In this document: one piece after another, positions 8,750 through 17,186 of the stretch
How positions within the stretch are numbered: position 1 is the first letter of the stretch
How the letters are laid out: every line of letters begins with the position of its first letter
DNA from: an archaeon
Lineage (GTDB): Archaea > Thermoproteota > Nitrososphaeria > Nitrososphaerales > Gagatemarchaeaceae
Reading direction: 5' to 3'
Assembly (NCBI GenBank): GCA_021786575.1
Contig: JAJYMY010000002.1
Span: forward strand, 186,001 to 250,000
DNA: 64,000 nucleotides
Notes under the pieces: generated by a model
The model's database searches: none
Seen by the model: the letters and a program-made list of their open reading frames with translations, nothing else
What the model was told of the DNA's origin: nothing
Position numbers and translations under genes: made by a program

Positions 8750-10020
8750 TTGGACCTCGCTCTCCCTAGGGGTGTGGATGACATTGAGCCCGACAGGTAC
8801 GCGCTCCATTCGAGGGTGAGGGCGGCCTTCGAAGAGGTGTCGAAACTCTACAACTTCCAACTCATGGAACCCGCTTCGCTGGAGCACCTCGGCGTCCTCA
8901 GGGCCAAGAGCGGCGCAGCGGTCGACAAGGAGATCTACTCCTTCAAGGACAAGGGAGGCAGGGATGTCGGGCTCCGTTTCGACATGACGGTGGGGATTGC
9001 CCGCTACGTCTGCTCACGCAAGGGCCTCAGGCTACCGGTGAAGCTCGCCGCAACAGGTGGGATTTGGCGTTATGACGAGCCACAGTACGGCAGGTACAGG
9101 TGGGCCCATCAATGGGACCTGGAGATATTCGGGCCGCCGTCAGTGGAAGCTGACGCCGAGGTGCTGGACGCCTCCTCGGCGATGTTCGACAGGCTTGGGC
9201 TTTCAGACGTCACGATAAAGGTCGGAGACAGGCGCGTGGTGGAGGGCTTCATACGAAGGCGGATAGGCATTACAGACGAAGCCCGCCTGACCGACCTCAT
9301 GCGCGCCCTCGACAAAGTGGAGAAGAAGACCGCCGAGGAGTTGATTGAGGAATACGGGGCGAAGGGTTCGGCGCCGGGGAAGTGCGCGAACTACTCGACT
9401 TCGGCCGCCTGCGCGGCAAGCCCGACGAGGTACTGTCGAAGTTTGCGGAGCAGGAGCAGGCAGCGGCCGAGGACCTCAGGACCTTGGCTGACTTGCTCGA
9501 CTCCAGAGGGGTGCGGAACGTGGAGTACAACATGAGCATAGTCAGGGGGATTGACTACTACACCGGAATAGTCTTCGAAGCCACCGACAACAGAAACCAG
9601 CGCCTCGGATCCCTATTCGGGGGTGGGAGGTACGATGCCCTTCCGCGTATGTTCGGCCGGCCAGACCTCTCGGCCACCGGGGTTGCGGGAGGGATAGAAC
9701 GGATTGCTCTGTCCATCGCCGCGCAGGGCAGGTCACCAGCGGTGCTGGCCTACGTGGCAGTCGCGGGCGGGGGGTTCGAAGCCCAGGCGTCGAGGACCCG
9801 GAGAGCACTGATGAATTGGGGGATTCCATGCGAAATCTCTCTGCAGGGGCGACCGCTCTCCAAGCAACTTGAGGACGCCAGCAGAATGGGGGCTTCGTGG
9901 GTGATTATCATCGGGGAAAGGGAAGCCAGGTCGGGCTCTGTGACCCTGAGAGACATGAAGGGACACAGCGAGGAGACTGTGCCTCTGGACGACGCGGTGA
10001 AACGTATCTCCCGTGCCTGA
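8750..10020 (+). CDS. hisS: histidyl-tRNA synthetase, interrupted by a single-base frameshift
   Basis: The N-terminal part (TTG at 8750, one base after the rfcS stop) carries class II motifs: motif 2 region ATGGIWRYDEPQYGRYR and HQWDLEIFG. The frame then fails after GAKG near 9366, and the protein continues one frame back with FGAGEVRELLDFG, SIVRGIDYYTGIVFEA (histidine-binding motif), FGGGRYDAL, GVAGGIERI (motif 3) and a C-terminal anticodon-binding domain to 10020. Adding one G to the GGG at 9364-9366 restores a continuous HisRS. No other HisRS copy is in the window, so a sequencing or assembly error is likeliest; true mutation or programmed frameshifting remain possible. An RBS-like GGAG lies 13 nt before the TTG. 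Confidence 0.88.
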
Positions 10021-10034
10021 AGGGCGGCGGTAAT

Positions 10035-10043
10035 CTTTAATCC
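10035..10043 (+). promoter_or_regulatory. TATA-like box for the Lrp-domain gene
   Basis: CTTTAATCC, centred about 31 bp before the ATG at 10070, matches the spacing seen before many genes in the window and predicts a leaderless or nearly leaderless transcript. Confidence 0.5.
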
Positions 10044-10069
10044 AAGGGCCTACGCTCGCCCGGTGAGGC

Positions 10070-10300
10070 ATGGAACGAGCGATAGTCCTGGTCAACCTCA
10101 GCCCTGGGTCCGAAGAGCAAAGCATCGCCTCGCTGAGGGGGACTCCGGGGATAAAGTCGGTCTATCAGCTCTATGGGCTCTACGACCTGCTCATAATGGT
10201 GGAGGGGACAGATGATCAGGCTGTGAAGTCGATCATCGCGGAAAACCTCAGGTCGAAGCCGGGGGTCGTCTCCACTATAACGATGAAGGTTCTCCTATAG
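10070..10300 (+). CDS. stand-alone Lrp/AsnC ligand-binding (RAM) domain protein
   Basis: Seventy-six residues forming one alpha-beta RAM domain with no DNA-binding helix-turn-helix. The pattern AIVLVNLSPGSEEQ ... GIKSVYQLYGLYDLLIMVEG ... STITMKVLL matches the effector-binding half of Lrp/AsnC regulators. Stand-alone forms assemble into ring-shaped oligomers and can bind amino acids or modulate full-length Lrp proteins. It lies directly upstream of threonine catabolism genes, so an amino-acid sensing role is an attractive inference, but no direct link is visible. Confidence 0.82.
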   Translation: MERAIVLVNLSPGSEEQSIASLRGTPGIKSVYQLYGLYDLLIMVEGTDDQAVKSIIAENLRSKPGVVSTITMKVLL

Positions 10301-10341
10301 ATCGCTAACCCTTAAACAGGTTGCGCACTCGCCGCCCCGAG

Positions 10342-11310
10342 TTGGCGCCCAGAGTCCTCGTGACTGGCTCGGCCGGTCAGATTGGCGCGGAACTTGTCCC
10401 TCGTCTACGGTCTATCTACGGCAAAGACCGAGTTGTGGCTGCGATCCACAGGTCCCTGGGGGGCCCGTCGCTCAGAGACGGACCGCTGATCACCCTCGAC
10501 ACCGGAGACCAGGCCGCTGTGTCCGCCGCCTTGAAGGATCACCGGATTGATACCGTGTATCACCTCGCAGCACTCTTGTCCGCGACGGGGGAGAAGAACC
10601 CGCAGCTAGCTTGGACAGTGAACATGGACGGGCTGAGGAGCGTCCTCGAAGCCTCCCGGACGAACGGCGTCACAAGGATGTTCTGGCCCAGCTCCATCGG
10701 TGCATTCGGACCCGACGCGCCGCGGAACAACGCCCCTCAGAACGCCCCCATGAACCCCACCACGATGTACGGCGTGACCAAAGTCGCCGGAGAGCTCCTC
10801 TGCAACTACTACCACGTGAAATACGGCCTAGACGTCAGGTGCCTACGCTACCCGGGCCTGATCAGCAACGTGACCCCGCCCGGCGGGGGGACAACAGACT
10901 ACGCTGTGGAGATATTCTATGAAGCCATCAGGAGAGGGTCGTACACCTGTTTCCTTCGCGAGGACACGATACTCCCAATGATGTACATGCCAGACGCTCT
11001 GAAGGCCACCATCCAGCTGATGGAGGCGCCGGAGTCCAATGTGCCTCGTCACCTCGGCTACAACCTGGCTGCCTTCAGCTTTTCCGCAGGGGAGCTAGCT
11101 GCAGCCATCTCGAAGCAGATTCGCGGGTTCAGAGTGACTTACTCGCCTGATTCGCGCCAGAAGATAGCCGACTCTTGGCCTCAATCCATAGACGACACTG
11201 AGGCAAGACGCGACTGGGGCTGGAAGCCCGATTACGACCTTCAGGGGATGGTGACAGACATGCTCGCCAACCTTCAGTCGAGACTAAGGGCTGAGGGGAA
11301 AGGCGTTTAA
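10342..11310 (+). CDS. tdh: SDR-type NAD-dependent L-threonine 3-dehydrogenase
   Basis: An extended short-chain dehydrogenase with an N-terminal NAD-binding loop (LVTGSAGQIGAELV) and a catalytic YGVTK (Tyr-x-x-x-Lys) after the conserved WPSSIGAFG. The pattern matches SDR-type threonine dehydrogenases of Thermoplasma and bacteria, which oxidise L-threonine to 2-amino-3-ketobutyrate. The following gene encodes the ligase that consumes this unstable product, which strengthens the call. The frame is open from a TTG at 10321, but CTTAAACAG at 10311-10319 fits transcription starting near 10342, so the in-frame TTG at 10342 (LAPRVLVTG) is preferred. Length is 322 residues. Confidence 0.88.
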   Translation: MAPRVLVTGSAGQIGAELVPRLRSIYGKDRVVAAIHRSLGGPSLRDGPLITLDTGDQAAVSAALKDHRIDTVYHLAALLSATGEKNPQLAWTVNMDGLRSVLEASRTNGVTRMFWPSSIGAFGPDAPRNNAPQNAPMNPTTMYGVTKVAGELLCNYYHVKYGLDVRCLRYPGLISNVTPPGGGTTDYAVEIFYEAIRRGSYTCFLREDTILPMMYMPDALKATIQLMEAPESNVPRHLGYNLAAFSFSAGELAAAISKQIRGFRVTYSPDSRQKIADSWPQSIDDTEARRDWGWKPDYDLQGMVTDMLANLQSRLRAEGKGV

Positions 11311-11312
11311 CC
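11304..11312 (+). promoter_or_regulatory. TATA-like box for kbl
   Basis: CGTTTAACC overlaps the end of tdh and is centred about 29 bp before the kbl ATG at 11337, so kbl may have its own leaderless promoter in addition to read-through from tdh. Confidence 0.45.
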
Positions 11313-11336
11313 AGACTGACGGCCACGCCGGACAGC

Positions 11337-12548
11337 ATGAGGGACCCTACAAACTTCCTCAGACAGGAGTATGACGACCTAGTCCGCCAGGAGCTAGACT
11401 GGAGGCTCCGTGTCCTCGGCGGCCCGAGCACCCCATGGTGCGTGGTCGACGGGAAGAAGGTACTGATGTTCTGTTCCAACAACTACCTGGGCCTCAGCAA
11501 CCACCCGAAGCTGAAGGAAGCTGCAATCGAGGCAATTAGGACGCATGGCGCGGGCTCGGGCTCTGTCAGGCCAATCGCCGGGAACATGGACATTCACGTG
11601 GAGCTCGAGAGGCGCCTGGCAAGGTTCAAGGGAGCCGAGTCGTCGCTGGTGTACCAAACCGGATTCGCCGCAAACTCCGGGCTCATCCCACAGCTGGCGG
11701 GGAAGGGGGACCTGATCATAAGCGACGAGCTGAACCACGGGAGCATCATCGACGGCGTCAGGCTCTCTGCAGCCGAGCGCAAGGTGTACAAGCACGCAGA
11801 CACAGAGGACCTCGCCCGCGTGCTGGCCGCGGTTGAGAAGTCGACCCCTCCCTACAGACGCATACTCATAATCACCGACGGAGTCTTCTCGATGGACGGG
11901 GACGTTGCCCCTCTCGACAAGATCGCGACCCTCGGCGCCGAGCACGGAGCTATGGTGTACGTGGACGACGCCCACGGCGAAGGCGTCCTGGGGAAGGGGG
12001 GGAGGGGGATAGTGTCCCACTTCGGTCTTTCGAGAGAGAAAGTGCATGTCGAGATGGGGACCTTCTCCAAGGCGTTCGGGGTCGTGGGAGGTCACGTCTC
12101 AGGGTCAAAGGACCTGATAAATTTCGCCTACAACAAGTCCCGCACTTGGCTCCTCAGCGGGTCTCACCCTCCGGCGGTGGCTGCCGCATGCCTGGCGGCG
12201 GTTGACGTCCTGGAGAATGAGCCCCAGCACGTCCAGAGGCTCTGGGACAACACCCGGTATTTCAAGAAGGCCATGAAAGACCTGGGGTTCGACATAGGCA
12301 ACAGCGAGACCCCAATAACCCCCGTCTTGGTGGGGGAAAGTGGCAAAGCCAAGAAGCTCAGCGCCAGGCTCTTCGAAATCGGAGTCTTCGCCCTCCCGAT
12401 AGTGTATCCGATGGTCGCCCAGGGGAAGGCGAGGATCAGGACCATTATGAACGCGGCCCTGACCAAAGAAGACCTCGATTTCGCCATAGGTGCCTTCGAG
12501 ACCTCGGGGAAGGAGCTCGGCGTGGTGGGGGCCCGGGCCGCAGCCTAG
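11337..12548 (+). CDS. kbl: 2-amino-3-ketobutyrate CoA ligase (glycine C-acetyltransferase)
   Basis: A 403-residue PLP enzyme of the alpha-oxoamine synthase family. Visible motifs are FCSNNYLGL near residue 43, GAGSGSVRPIAGN near 70, DDAHGEGVLG (PLP ring Asp) near 206, and GTFSKAFGVVGGH with the PLP Lys near 242. It cleaves 2-amino-3-ketobutyrate with CoA to glycine and acetyl-CoA. Together with tdh it makes a complete threonine-to-glycine pathway. Closely related enzymes make 5-aminolevulinate or 8-amino-7-oxononanoate, but the tdh neighbour makes the threonine role much more likely. Confidence 0.92.
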   Translation: MRDPTNFLRQEYDDLVRQELDWRLRVLGGPSTPWCVVDGKKVLMFCSNNYLGLSNHPKLKEAAIEAIRTHGAGSGSVRPIAGNMDIHVELERRLARFKGAESSLVYQTGFAANSGLIPQLAGKGDLIISDELNHGSIIDGVRLSAAERKVYKHADTEDLARVLAAVEKSTPPYRRILIITDGVFSMDGDVAPLDKIATLGAEHGAMVYVDDAHGEGVLGKGGRGIVSHFGLSREKVHVEMGTFSKAFGVVGGHVSGSKDLINFAYNKSRTWLLSGSHPPAVAAACLAAVDVLENEPQHVQRLWDNTRYFKKAMKDLGFDIGNSETPITPVLVGESGKAKKLSARLFEIGVFALPIVYPMVAQGKARIRTIMNAALTKEDLDFAIGAFETSGKELGVVGARAAA

Positions 12549-12593
12549 TCTGCGCACAAGTTAAGAGGCCGGAGGGGGCGGCTGGGCACACGA

Positions 12594-13016
12594 TTGACCT
12601 TCAGGTATCTCCCTGACGTCGCCCTTGCCGACATCGCCTTCGAGGCCGAAGGAGCCTCCCTCGACGAGCTCTTCGAGGCCTGTGCCGTCGCTGTCACAGA
12701 CATCATGGTCGACCCGACTACCCTTCGTCCGACGCTGGGGCGGGAAATAACCCTGACTTCAGACGACGCCGACCGGCTCCTGTACGACTTCCTCACCGAG
12801 CTCATCATAGCCAAGGACGTCGACTCGCTCCTCTTCAGGGACTACAGCGTCAAGGTCTCTTCAGATGGCCGGTCGCTCAGGGCGACAGCTCGGGGTGAGC
12901 CGATAGACAGAGAACGCCACACCCTTAGGAATGACGTGAAGGCCGTGACTATGCACATGTTCGGCGTACGTCATGAACAGGGAAGGTGGAAGGCGACCGT
13001 GGTCCTGGACATCTGA
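12594..13016 (+). CDS. archease, RtcB activating protein
   Basis: A 140-residue protein with the archease pattern: an acidic first half (ADIAFEAEGASLDELFEA), LLYDFLTELI near residue 66, the conserved HTLRNDVKAVTMHMF near 107, and a C-terminal VVLDI. Archease speeds guanylylation of the RNA ligase RtcB and broadens its cofactor use. It starts at a TTG (12594), about 30 bp after a GTTAAG box, and sits 57 bp upstream of rtcB, the typical pairing. This supports joint action in tRNA exon ligation, relevant to the intron-bearing tRNA-Lys at 58.9 kb. Confidence 0.92.
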   Translation: MTFRYLPDVALADIAFEAEGASLDELFEACAVAVTDIMVDPTTLRPTLGREITLTSDDADRLLYDFLTELIIAKDVDSLLFRDYSVKVSSDGRSLRATARGEPIDRERHTLRNDVKAVTMHMFGVRHEQGRWKATVVLDI

Positions 13017-13073
13017 GCCTTACAAACCCTTAAAGGCTCAACTCGCGACCAAAAGAAAAGGTAGGGGCACTGG

Positions 13074-14531
13074 GTGGCACAGACAGGCTCGTTTCGAAAG
13101 CTCTCCGACTATTCATGGGAGGTTCCGCAATCCTACAAGCGGGGGATGACGGTCCCGGCCAGAATCTATGCGACCCGGAAGCTCCTCGACGCGATGGATG
13201 CGGGCGTAATAGAGCAAGTGACCAACGTCGCGTGCCTCCCAGGGATTGTGCGGCAGGCCTACGCAATGGCCGACGCCCACTGGGGGTATGGGTTCCCGAT
13301 AGGGGGTGTCGCGGCATTCGACGTCGAAAAGGGCGTGATCTCGCCTGGCGGGATTGGGTTCGACATCAATTGCGGGATGCGCCTGATACGCACGAACCTC
13401 TCGCTCTCAGAGGTCAAACCGAAGATAAAGGAGCTTGTGGATCTCATCTTCAAGCTTGTTCCAGCCGGAGTAGGCGTGAAGGGGTTCCTGAAAGTCAGCG
13501 AGCCACAGTTCGACGAGATCATGAAGTACGGAGTGAAGTGGTGCGCCGAGAACGGGCAGGCGTGGGAGGACGATCCCGCTCATGTCGAAGAGGGTGGGTA
13601 CATCAAGGGGGCCGACCCATCAAAGGTGAGCCGCCAGGCCCGGAGCAGAGGGATAGACCAGCTCGGGACGCTCGGGTCAGGGAACCACTACCTTGAGGTC
13701 CAAGTGGTCGATCCTGCTAGGCACTTCGACCCCGACCTCGCCAGGCACTTCGGTGTGGTCCAGGACGACCAGGTGCTCGTGATGGTCCACTGCGGGAGCC
13801 GCGGGTTCGGCCACCAGATAGGGAGCGATTACCTCCGCGTCTTCGACGGGGCGATGAAGAAATATGGCATCCAAGTCAAGGACAGGGAGCTAGCCTGCGC
13901 CCCCTTCGCATCGAAGGAGGGGAAAGACTACTACGGAGCCATGGTCTGCGCAGCCAACATGGCCTTTACCAACAGGCAGATCATAGTCCAGCGCGTCAGG
14001 GAGGCCTTCTCCAAGGTCTTCCACAGAGACGCCGAGACAATGGACATGCACCTCATCTATGACGTGTGCCATAACGTGGCGAAGGTGGAGAAGCACACTT
14101 ACGAAGGTACGACTGCTGACGTCCTGGTGCACAGGAAAGGTGCTACGCGCAGCTTCGGCCCGGGGCACCCAGACATCCCTACTCCTTACCGGGCGATCGG
14201 GCAGCCGGTAATAATAGGCGGGTCCATGGAGACCGGGTCGTACCTGCTCCTAGGGACGCAGAAGGCAATGGACGAGACTTTCGGTTCCACCGCCCACGGG
14301 TCTGGGAGGACGATGTCCCGGACGGCGGCGAAGCGCGAAGTGCGGGGCGCCGAGCTGCAGCAGAAAATGATGGACCGAGGGATCTATGTGAAAGCCGCCA
14401 CTATGGATGGGCTCGCCGAGGAAGCCGGGATGGCCTACAAGGACATCTCTGAGGTGGTCGAGACCATGGACAGAGCCGGGATTTCAAAGAAGGTCGTCGC
14501 TCTCCGCCCTCTGGGCAACATCAAAGGGTGA
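13074..14531 (+). CDS. rtcB: RtcB RNA-splicing ligase
   Basis: A 485-residue protein matching RtcB throughout: PGIVRQAYAMADAHWGYGFPIGG, GFDINCGMRL (metal-binding Cys), GSGNHYLEVQ, HCGSRGFGHQIG, DVCHNVAKVEKH, and a C-terminal HGSGRTMSRTAAKRE with the guanylylated His. It joins 2',3'-cyclic phosphate and 5'-OH RNA ends using GTP, as needed after archaeal tRNA intron excision. The start is a GTG at 13074, preceded by GGTAGGGG. A box CTTAAAGG lies about 40 bp upstream. Archease is immediately upstream. Confidence 0.95.
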   Translation: MAQTGSFRKLSDYSWEVPQSYKRGMTVPARIYATRKLLDAMDAGVIEQVTNVACLPGIVRQAYAMADAHWGYGFPIGGVAAFDVEKGVISPGGIGFDINCGMRLIRTNLSLSEVKPKIKELVDLIFKLVPAGVGVKGFLKVSEPQFDEIMKYGVKWCAENGQAWEDDPAHVEEGGYIKGADPSKVSRQARSRGIDQLGTLGSGNHYLEVQVVDPARHFDPDLARHFGVVQDDQVLVMVHCGSRGFGHQIGSDYLRVFDGAMKKYGIQVKDRELACAPFASKEGKDYYGAMVCAANMAFTNRQIIVQRVREAFSKVFHRDAETMDMHLIYDVCHNVAKVEKHTYEGTTADVLVHRKGATRSFGPGHPDIPTPYRAIGQPVIIGGSMETGSYLLLGTQKAMDETFGSTAHGSGRTMSRTAAKREVRGAELQQKMMDRGIYVKAATMDGLAEEAGMAYKDISEVVETMDRAGISKKVVALRPLGNIKG

Positions 14532-14538
14532 GGTGGGA

Positions 14539-14952
14539 TTGTTCCAGCTGCATCCTCCCAGCGGCGTCCTCGGGCTTATGATCTTCATTGTTGGCTTGGT
14601 GGTTCTCTGGGTAGCGGTCTCGTTCCCGGTGTACTTCGCAGGAAAGCTGGTTAAGGGCGGACGAGCCACTTTCGGCAACGCAATGGGTGCCACGCTGGGC
14701 GGGGTGGTCGTATACTACATCGTCTACTTCGTCGTAGCCTTCGCGCTGGGCGCGGTTCTGGGCCCCCCTGCGGGGGCGATAGCCTTGGTCTTGGGCTTCC
14801 TGGGATGGCTGGCGGTCTTCAGGAGCGCCTTCCGCACATCTTGGCTTGGAGCGGTTGGAATCGTCGTCTTGGCTTGGGTCATCTTGCTCATCCTAGACTT
14901 GATTATGGTGGCAGCATTTGGGGTCAGGTTCCCTGACTTCCTCCCATTCTGA
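14539..14952 (+). CDS. small integral membrane protein, about four helices
   Basis: I do not recognise a family. The 137-residue product has four hydrophobic stretches (starting near residues 10, 47, 75 and 101) separated by short Lys/Arg/Gly loops, so it is probably a four-helix membrane protein. The TTG at 14539 is chosen because GAGGTGG ends 5 nt upstream and it begins just after the rtcB stop; the frame is open further upstream but overlaps rtcB. It may be co-transcribed with rtcB. No catalytic motif is visible. Confidence 0.65.
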   Translation: MFQLHPPSGVLGLMIFIVGLVVLWVAVSFPVYFAGKLVKGGRATFGNAMGATLGGVVVYYIVYFVVAFALGAVLGPPAGAIALVLGFLGWLAVFRSAFRTSWLGAVGIVVLAWVILLILDLIMVAAFGVRFPDFLPF

Positions 14953-14955
14953 CCC

Positions 14956-15729
14956 CTATCCAATGTAACCTGGCCTCTGTTCCCGCGAGGACTGAGGGGC
15001 AGCTTCTCGCGACTGCTCAGCCATTGTCTGGAGCTGGCTTATCACCTTCTGTGTCTCGTCCGCCCTCTCTTTCAGCTTGGAGGTGTCCACCTGGAGACCG
15101 AGTATCCCCGCCAGCAGTTCTAGGATCGCTTTGGACGCCGAGGCGTCGACTACATATCCGGATGTCTCCCCGAGGAGGCACGCCCCCTCCAGCCCTCTGA
15201 GTGCCCCCATTCCAATCAGCAGCCCGTTCATTCCGCTAATCCCTCCGTCTTTCATCAGAGTGACACCGTTGGCAGATAGGTCGTCAGCCATCTTTCTGGA
15301 CGTACCGGCTCCGTACACTTTCGGGGACTTCGAGAACGAGCCTGTGATGTACGCCGCGAGCGTGTAGATCTTCTTCACCCCGCACTTCTTGGCGAACTTC
15401 ACGACCGCGTCGGACAGCTCATATTCGCCCTCAGACGTGGTCGGTTGAGCGTCTGCCGTAAATACCATCAGGCTTTTCCCCCCTCGCATAGACGCGAAGT
15501 ACAGCTCCCCCTTGGGCGCGTCAGCCGTGCCGTCCGCCCTTACGTTCACTTGAGGAGGGAAGGCGGCGCTGGCGTACTCGGCCACCCTCTTTAACTTGAG
15601 TGATGTCACCAAATGATCTGCCGCGAGCTTCCCAACGTATCCGCTCCCGGGGAGCCCGCAGACGAGGACAGGCTCGCGACCTCCAGGAACCGCGAAGACC
15701 TTCTCCTTTACCGCGATGCCCTTCTTCAC
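14956..15729 (-). CDS. PAC2-family protein (proteasome assembly chaperone-like)
   Basis: A 257-residue protein with the PAC2 fold signature: LVCGLPGSGYVGKLAADHLV near residue 22, then FPPQVNV and an inner repeat of GMNGLLIGMGA. Archaeal homologues (PbaB and relatives) act as ATP-independent chaperones of proteasome assembly. The C-terminal 50 residues are charged and may form a coiled helix. It starts at a GTG (15729) that overlaps the stop of the PDCD5-like gene as GTGA. It converges on the membrane-protein gene with only 3 bp between them. The proteasome role is inferred from family knowledge. Confidence 0.85.
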   Translation of the reverse strand: MKKGIAVKEKVFAVPGGREPVLVCGLPGSGYVGKLAADHLVTSLKLKRVAEYASAAFPPQVNVRADGTADAPKGELYFASMRGGKSLMVFTADAQPTTSEGEYELSDAVVKFAKKCGVKKIYTLAAYITGSFSKSPKVYGAGTSRKMADDLSANGVTLMKDGGISGMNGLLIGMGALRGLEGACLLGETSGYVVDASASKAILELLAGILGLQVDTSKLKERADETQKVISQLQTMAEQSREAAPQSSREQRPGYIG

Positions 15730-16100
15730 TCGTCATTCCTCCTTAGCTTCTCGCTCAAGTCGACAAGCTTCCCCTGATCCATCACCTTGATGGACGTCTT
15801 CATCCTGAATCTCAGTCCCATCTGTCTGAATATCGAAAGTAGCTCCCCGCCTGCGATCCTGTCCCGCAGCCGACCAGTGCGTATCATCCCGGCCAGCTCC
15901 CGGACCAGCCTGTCCGTCTCCGCGGGGTAGAACGAGTATGCGGCATCAAGGACCTCGGTCCCCCTGTCATAGAGCATCCCTTCGACGGTCTCTCTGTCCG
16001 TCTCCTCCTTCCTGACAGAAGGCTCCGCTGCCTTCAGCCTCTTCCTCAACTCCTCCATCTTCCGCTGCTCAAGCAGCTTCAGGTCAGCGTCTTCTTCCAT
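15726..16100 (-). CDS. PDCD5/TFAR19-related DNA-binding protein
   Basis: A 124-residue, highly charged helical protein. The N-terminus is Glu/Asp/Lys/Arg rich (LKLLEQRKMEELRKRL); the core has YDRGTEVLDAAYSFYPAETDRLVRELAGMI and the end is MDQGKLVDLSEKLRRNDE. This matches archaeal PDCD5-family proteins, small three-helix DNA-binding proteins of uncertain role. The start ATG at 16100 has a TATA-like GCGTTTTATTGC about 30 bp upstream (16126-16137), so the transcript is probably leaderless. It overlaps the PAC2 gene by 4 bp. Confidence 0.8.
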   Translation of the reverse strand: MEEDADLKLLEQRKMEELRKRLKAAEPSVRKEETDRETVEGMLYDRGTEVLDAAYSFYPAETDRLVRELAGMIRTGRLRDRIAGGELLSIFRQMGLRFRMKTSIKVMDQGKLVDLSEKLRRNDE

Positions 16101-16138
16101 TGTATTCAGCCCGCTGTCCTACATTGCAATAAAACGCT

Positions 16139-16300
16139 TGCTGACCGGGAGCGGTCAGCGTCTATGCCCCGTACATGAGACAGGGCTCGAGGCGAAGCTG
16201 ATGCGCTTGTCCCATCGGGCGCATCGTCCATAGGTGGTTGCCTATTTCGCCTTGCCCGAGGGGCTCGGGACCGCTTTAGGGCGTTTCAAGGTTGAAACAG
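16139..16300. ncRNA. candidate structured RNA: run of perfect hairpins
   Basis: No gene is visible from 16101 to 16625, but the first part is dense in exact inverted repeats: GCTGACC/GGTCAGC (16140-16159), GGCGAA (16191-16196) with TTCGCC (16246-16251) enclosing GATGCGC/GCGCATC and ATAGG/CCTAT as a three-way junction, CCCGAG/CTCGGG (16255-16269), and GTTTCAA/TTGAAAC (16283-16298). Strand is undecided. It does not show RNase P or SRP consensus blocks. The remaining 16301-16625 shows nothing I can support. Confidence 0.4.
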
Positions 16301-16625
16301 TACCACACTGCAGACCAAGAAACCAGGCATATGAGGCGATGGTGCATGTGGAGTAGGACTAGATGAGGAACCTGTTGGGTTTCTCCGAAGCACGATATGC
16401 ACGCACGCCTACGCCATAGCGGCGCGCCTCGGGAAAAGACGCCATGGCGGACCACGTCGCCCCGTTCACCCGGCAGCACCGAAGATGAACGACTTCATCC
16501 ACCAATCTGGAGAGCGACCTGCCCTGTCGCGCGTGCCGCCGAGACGGCCCCTCTTTCCTTCGACAGGACACCTCGAACCGAAGCTACCCCGCCACTGGGT
16601 CCACCGTCGCCGGGACCTGCCCCGA

Positions 16626-17063
16626 CTACGGTTGCGTAATCTTGATGCTCTGGGTAGGGCAGCTGGTCTCGCACGCCATACAGAAGATGCAGTCCATTTC
16701 CCTCACGGGGTCGCACTTGTCACTCCTGTACTGGTTCCATTCGGGCGTCCCCTGCTCCACTACTTTGTCCTTGCCGGTCCCTGCCTGGCCAGGGTTGAGC
16801 AACCACTCGAAGACGAAAACGGGGCAGACGTCCATGCAGACGCCGTCGGCGACGCAAGACTCCCAGTCGATTGCCACCTGCGTCCCATGGATTCCGTTGG
16901 TGGTCGGATAGGGCTTGCCATCGGAGTCATTCCTCACCGCACCTGCTCCCCTTACCTTGTGCCCATTGTGTTCACCTGTCACAGGGAACTGGTCGGGCTT
17001 TGAGAGGAAGTTCGGGTCAATCGGCGCAGACTTGTAGCCTACATCGCGGGTCATGTCAGTCAT
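16626..17063 (-). CDS. zinc-containing dicluster ferredoxin
   Basis: A 145-residue protein matching the Sulfolobus/Thermoplasma zinc ferredoxin. An N-terminal extension carries likely zinc ligands His32 and His35 (EHNGHKV) and His59 (GIHGT), with Asp118 (CDPV) as the fourth. Cluster I binding is CVADGVCMDVC (Cys70, 76, 80), where Asp replaces the second Cys, the usual sign of a [3Fe-4S] cluster. Cluster II is CIFCMACETSC (Cys125, 128, 131, 135) for [4Fe-4S]. It probably carries electrons from 2-oxoacid oxidoreductases. A plausible redox partner, the flavoprotein at 48.7 kb, is in the same window. Confidence 0.93.
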   Translation of the reverse strand: MTDMTRDVGYKSAPIDPNFLSKPDQFPVTGEHNGHKVRGAGAVRNDSDGKPYPTTNGIHGTQVAIDWESCVADGVCMDVCPVFVFEWLLNPGQAGTGKDKVVEQGTPEWNQYRSDKCDPVREMDCIFCMACETSCPTQSIKITQP

Positions 17064-17186
17064 GCGGTCGCCGTCGTCAGGTAGTTATAAGTGATGCGGA
17101 GGCTGAGACAAACGATCGCTCGCTCTCAAGCCCCCGCCTCGCTCATTCAGGAAGCTCTATCGAGGAAGGGCCGGACCCGGCCCGGA

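Noticed and set aside
10321-10342. TTG at 10321 as the start of threonine dehydrogenase
   Set aside because: The TATA-like box ends at 10319, so this codon would lie upstream of the expected transcript start; the TTG at 10342 fits better.
16139-16300. RNase P RNA or SRP RNA
   Set aside because: No GAGGAAAGTC-type P4 block, no ACAGAA motif and no SRP helix 8 GGAAGCAGC-type loop could be found on either strand.
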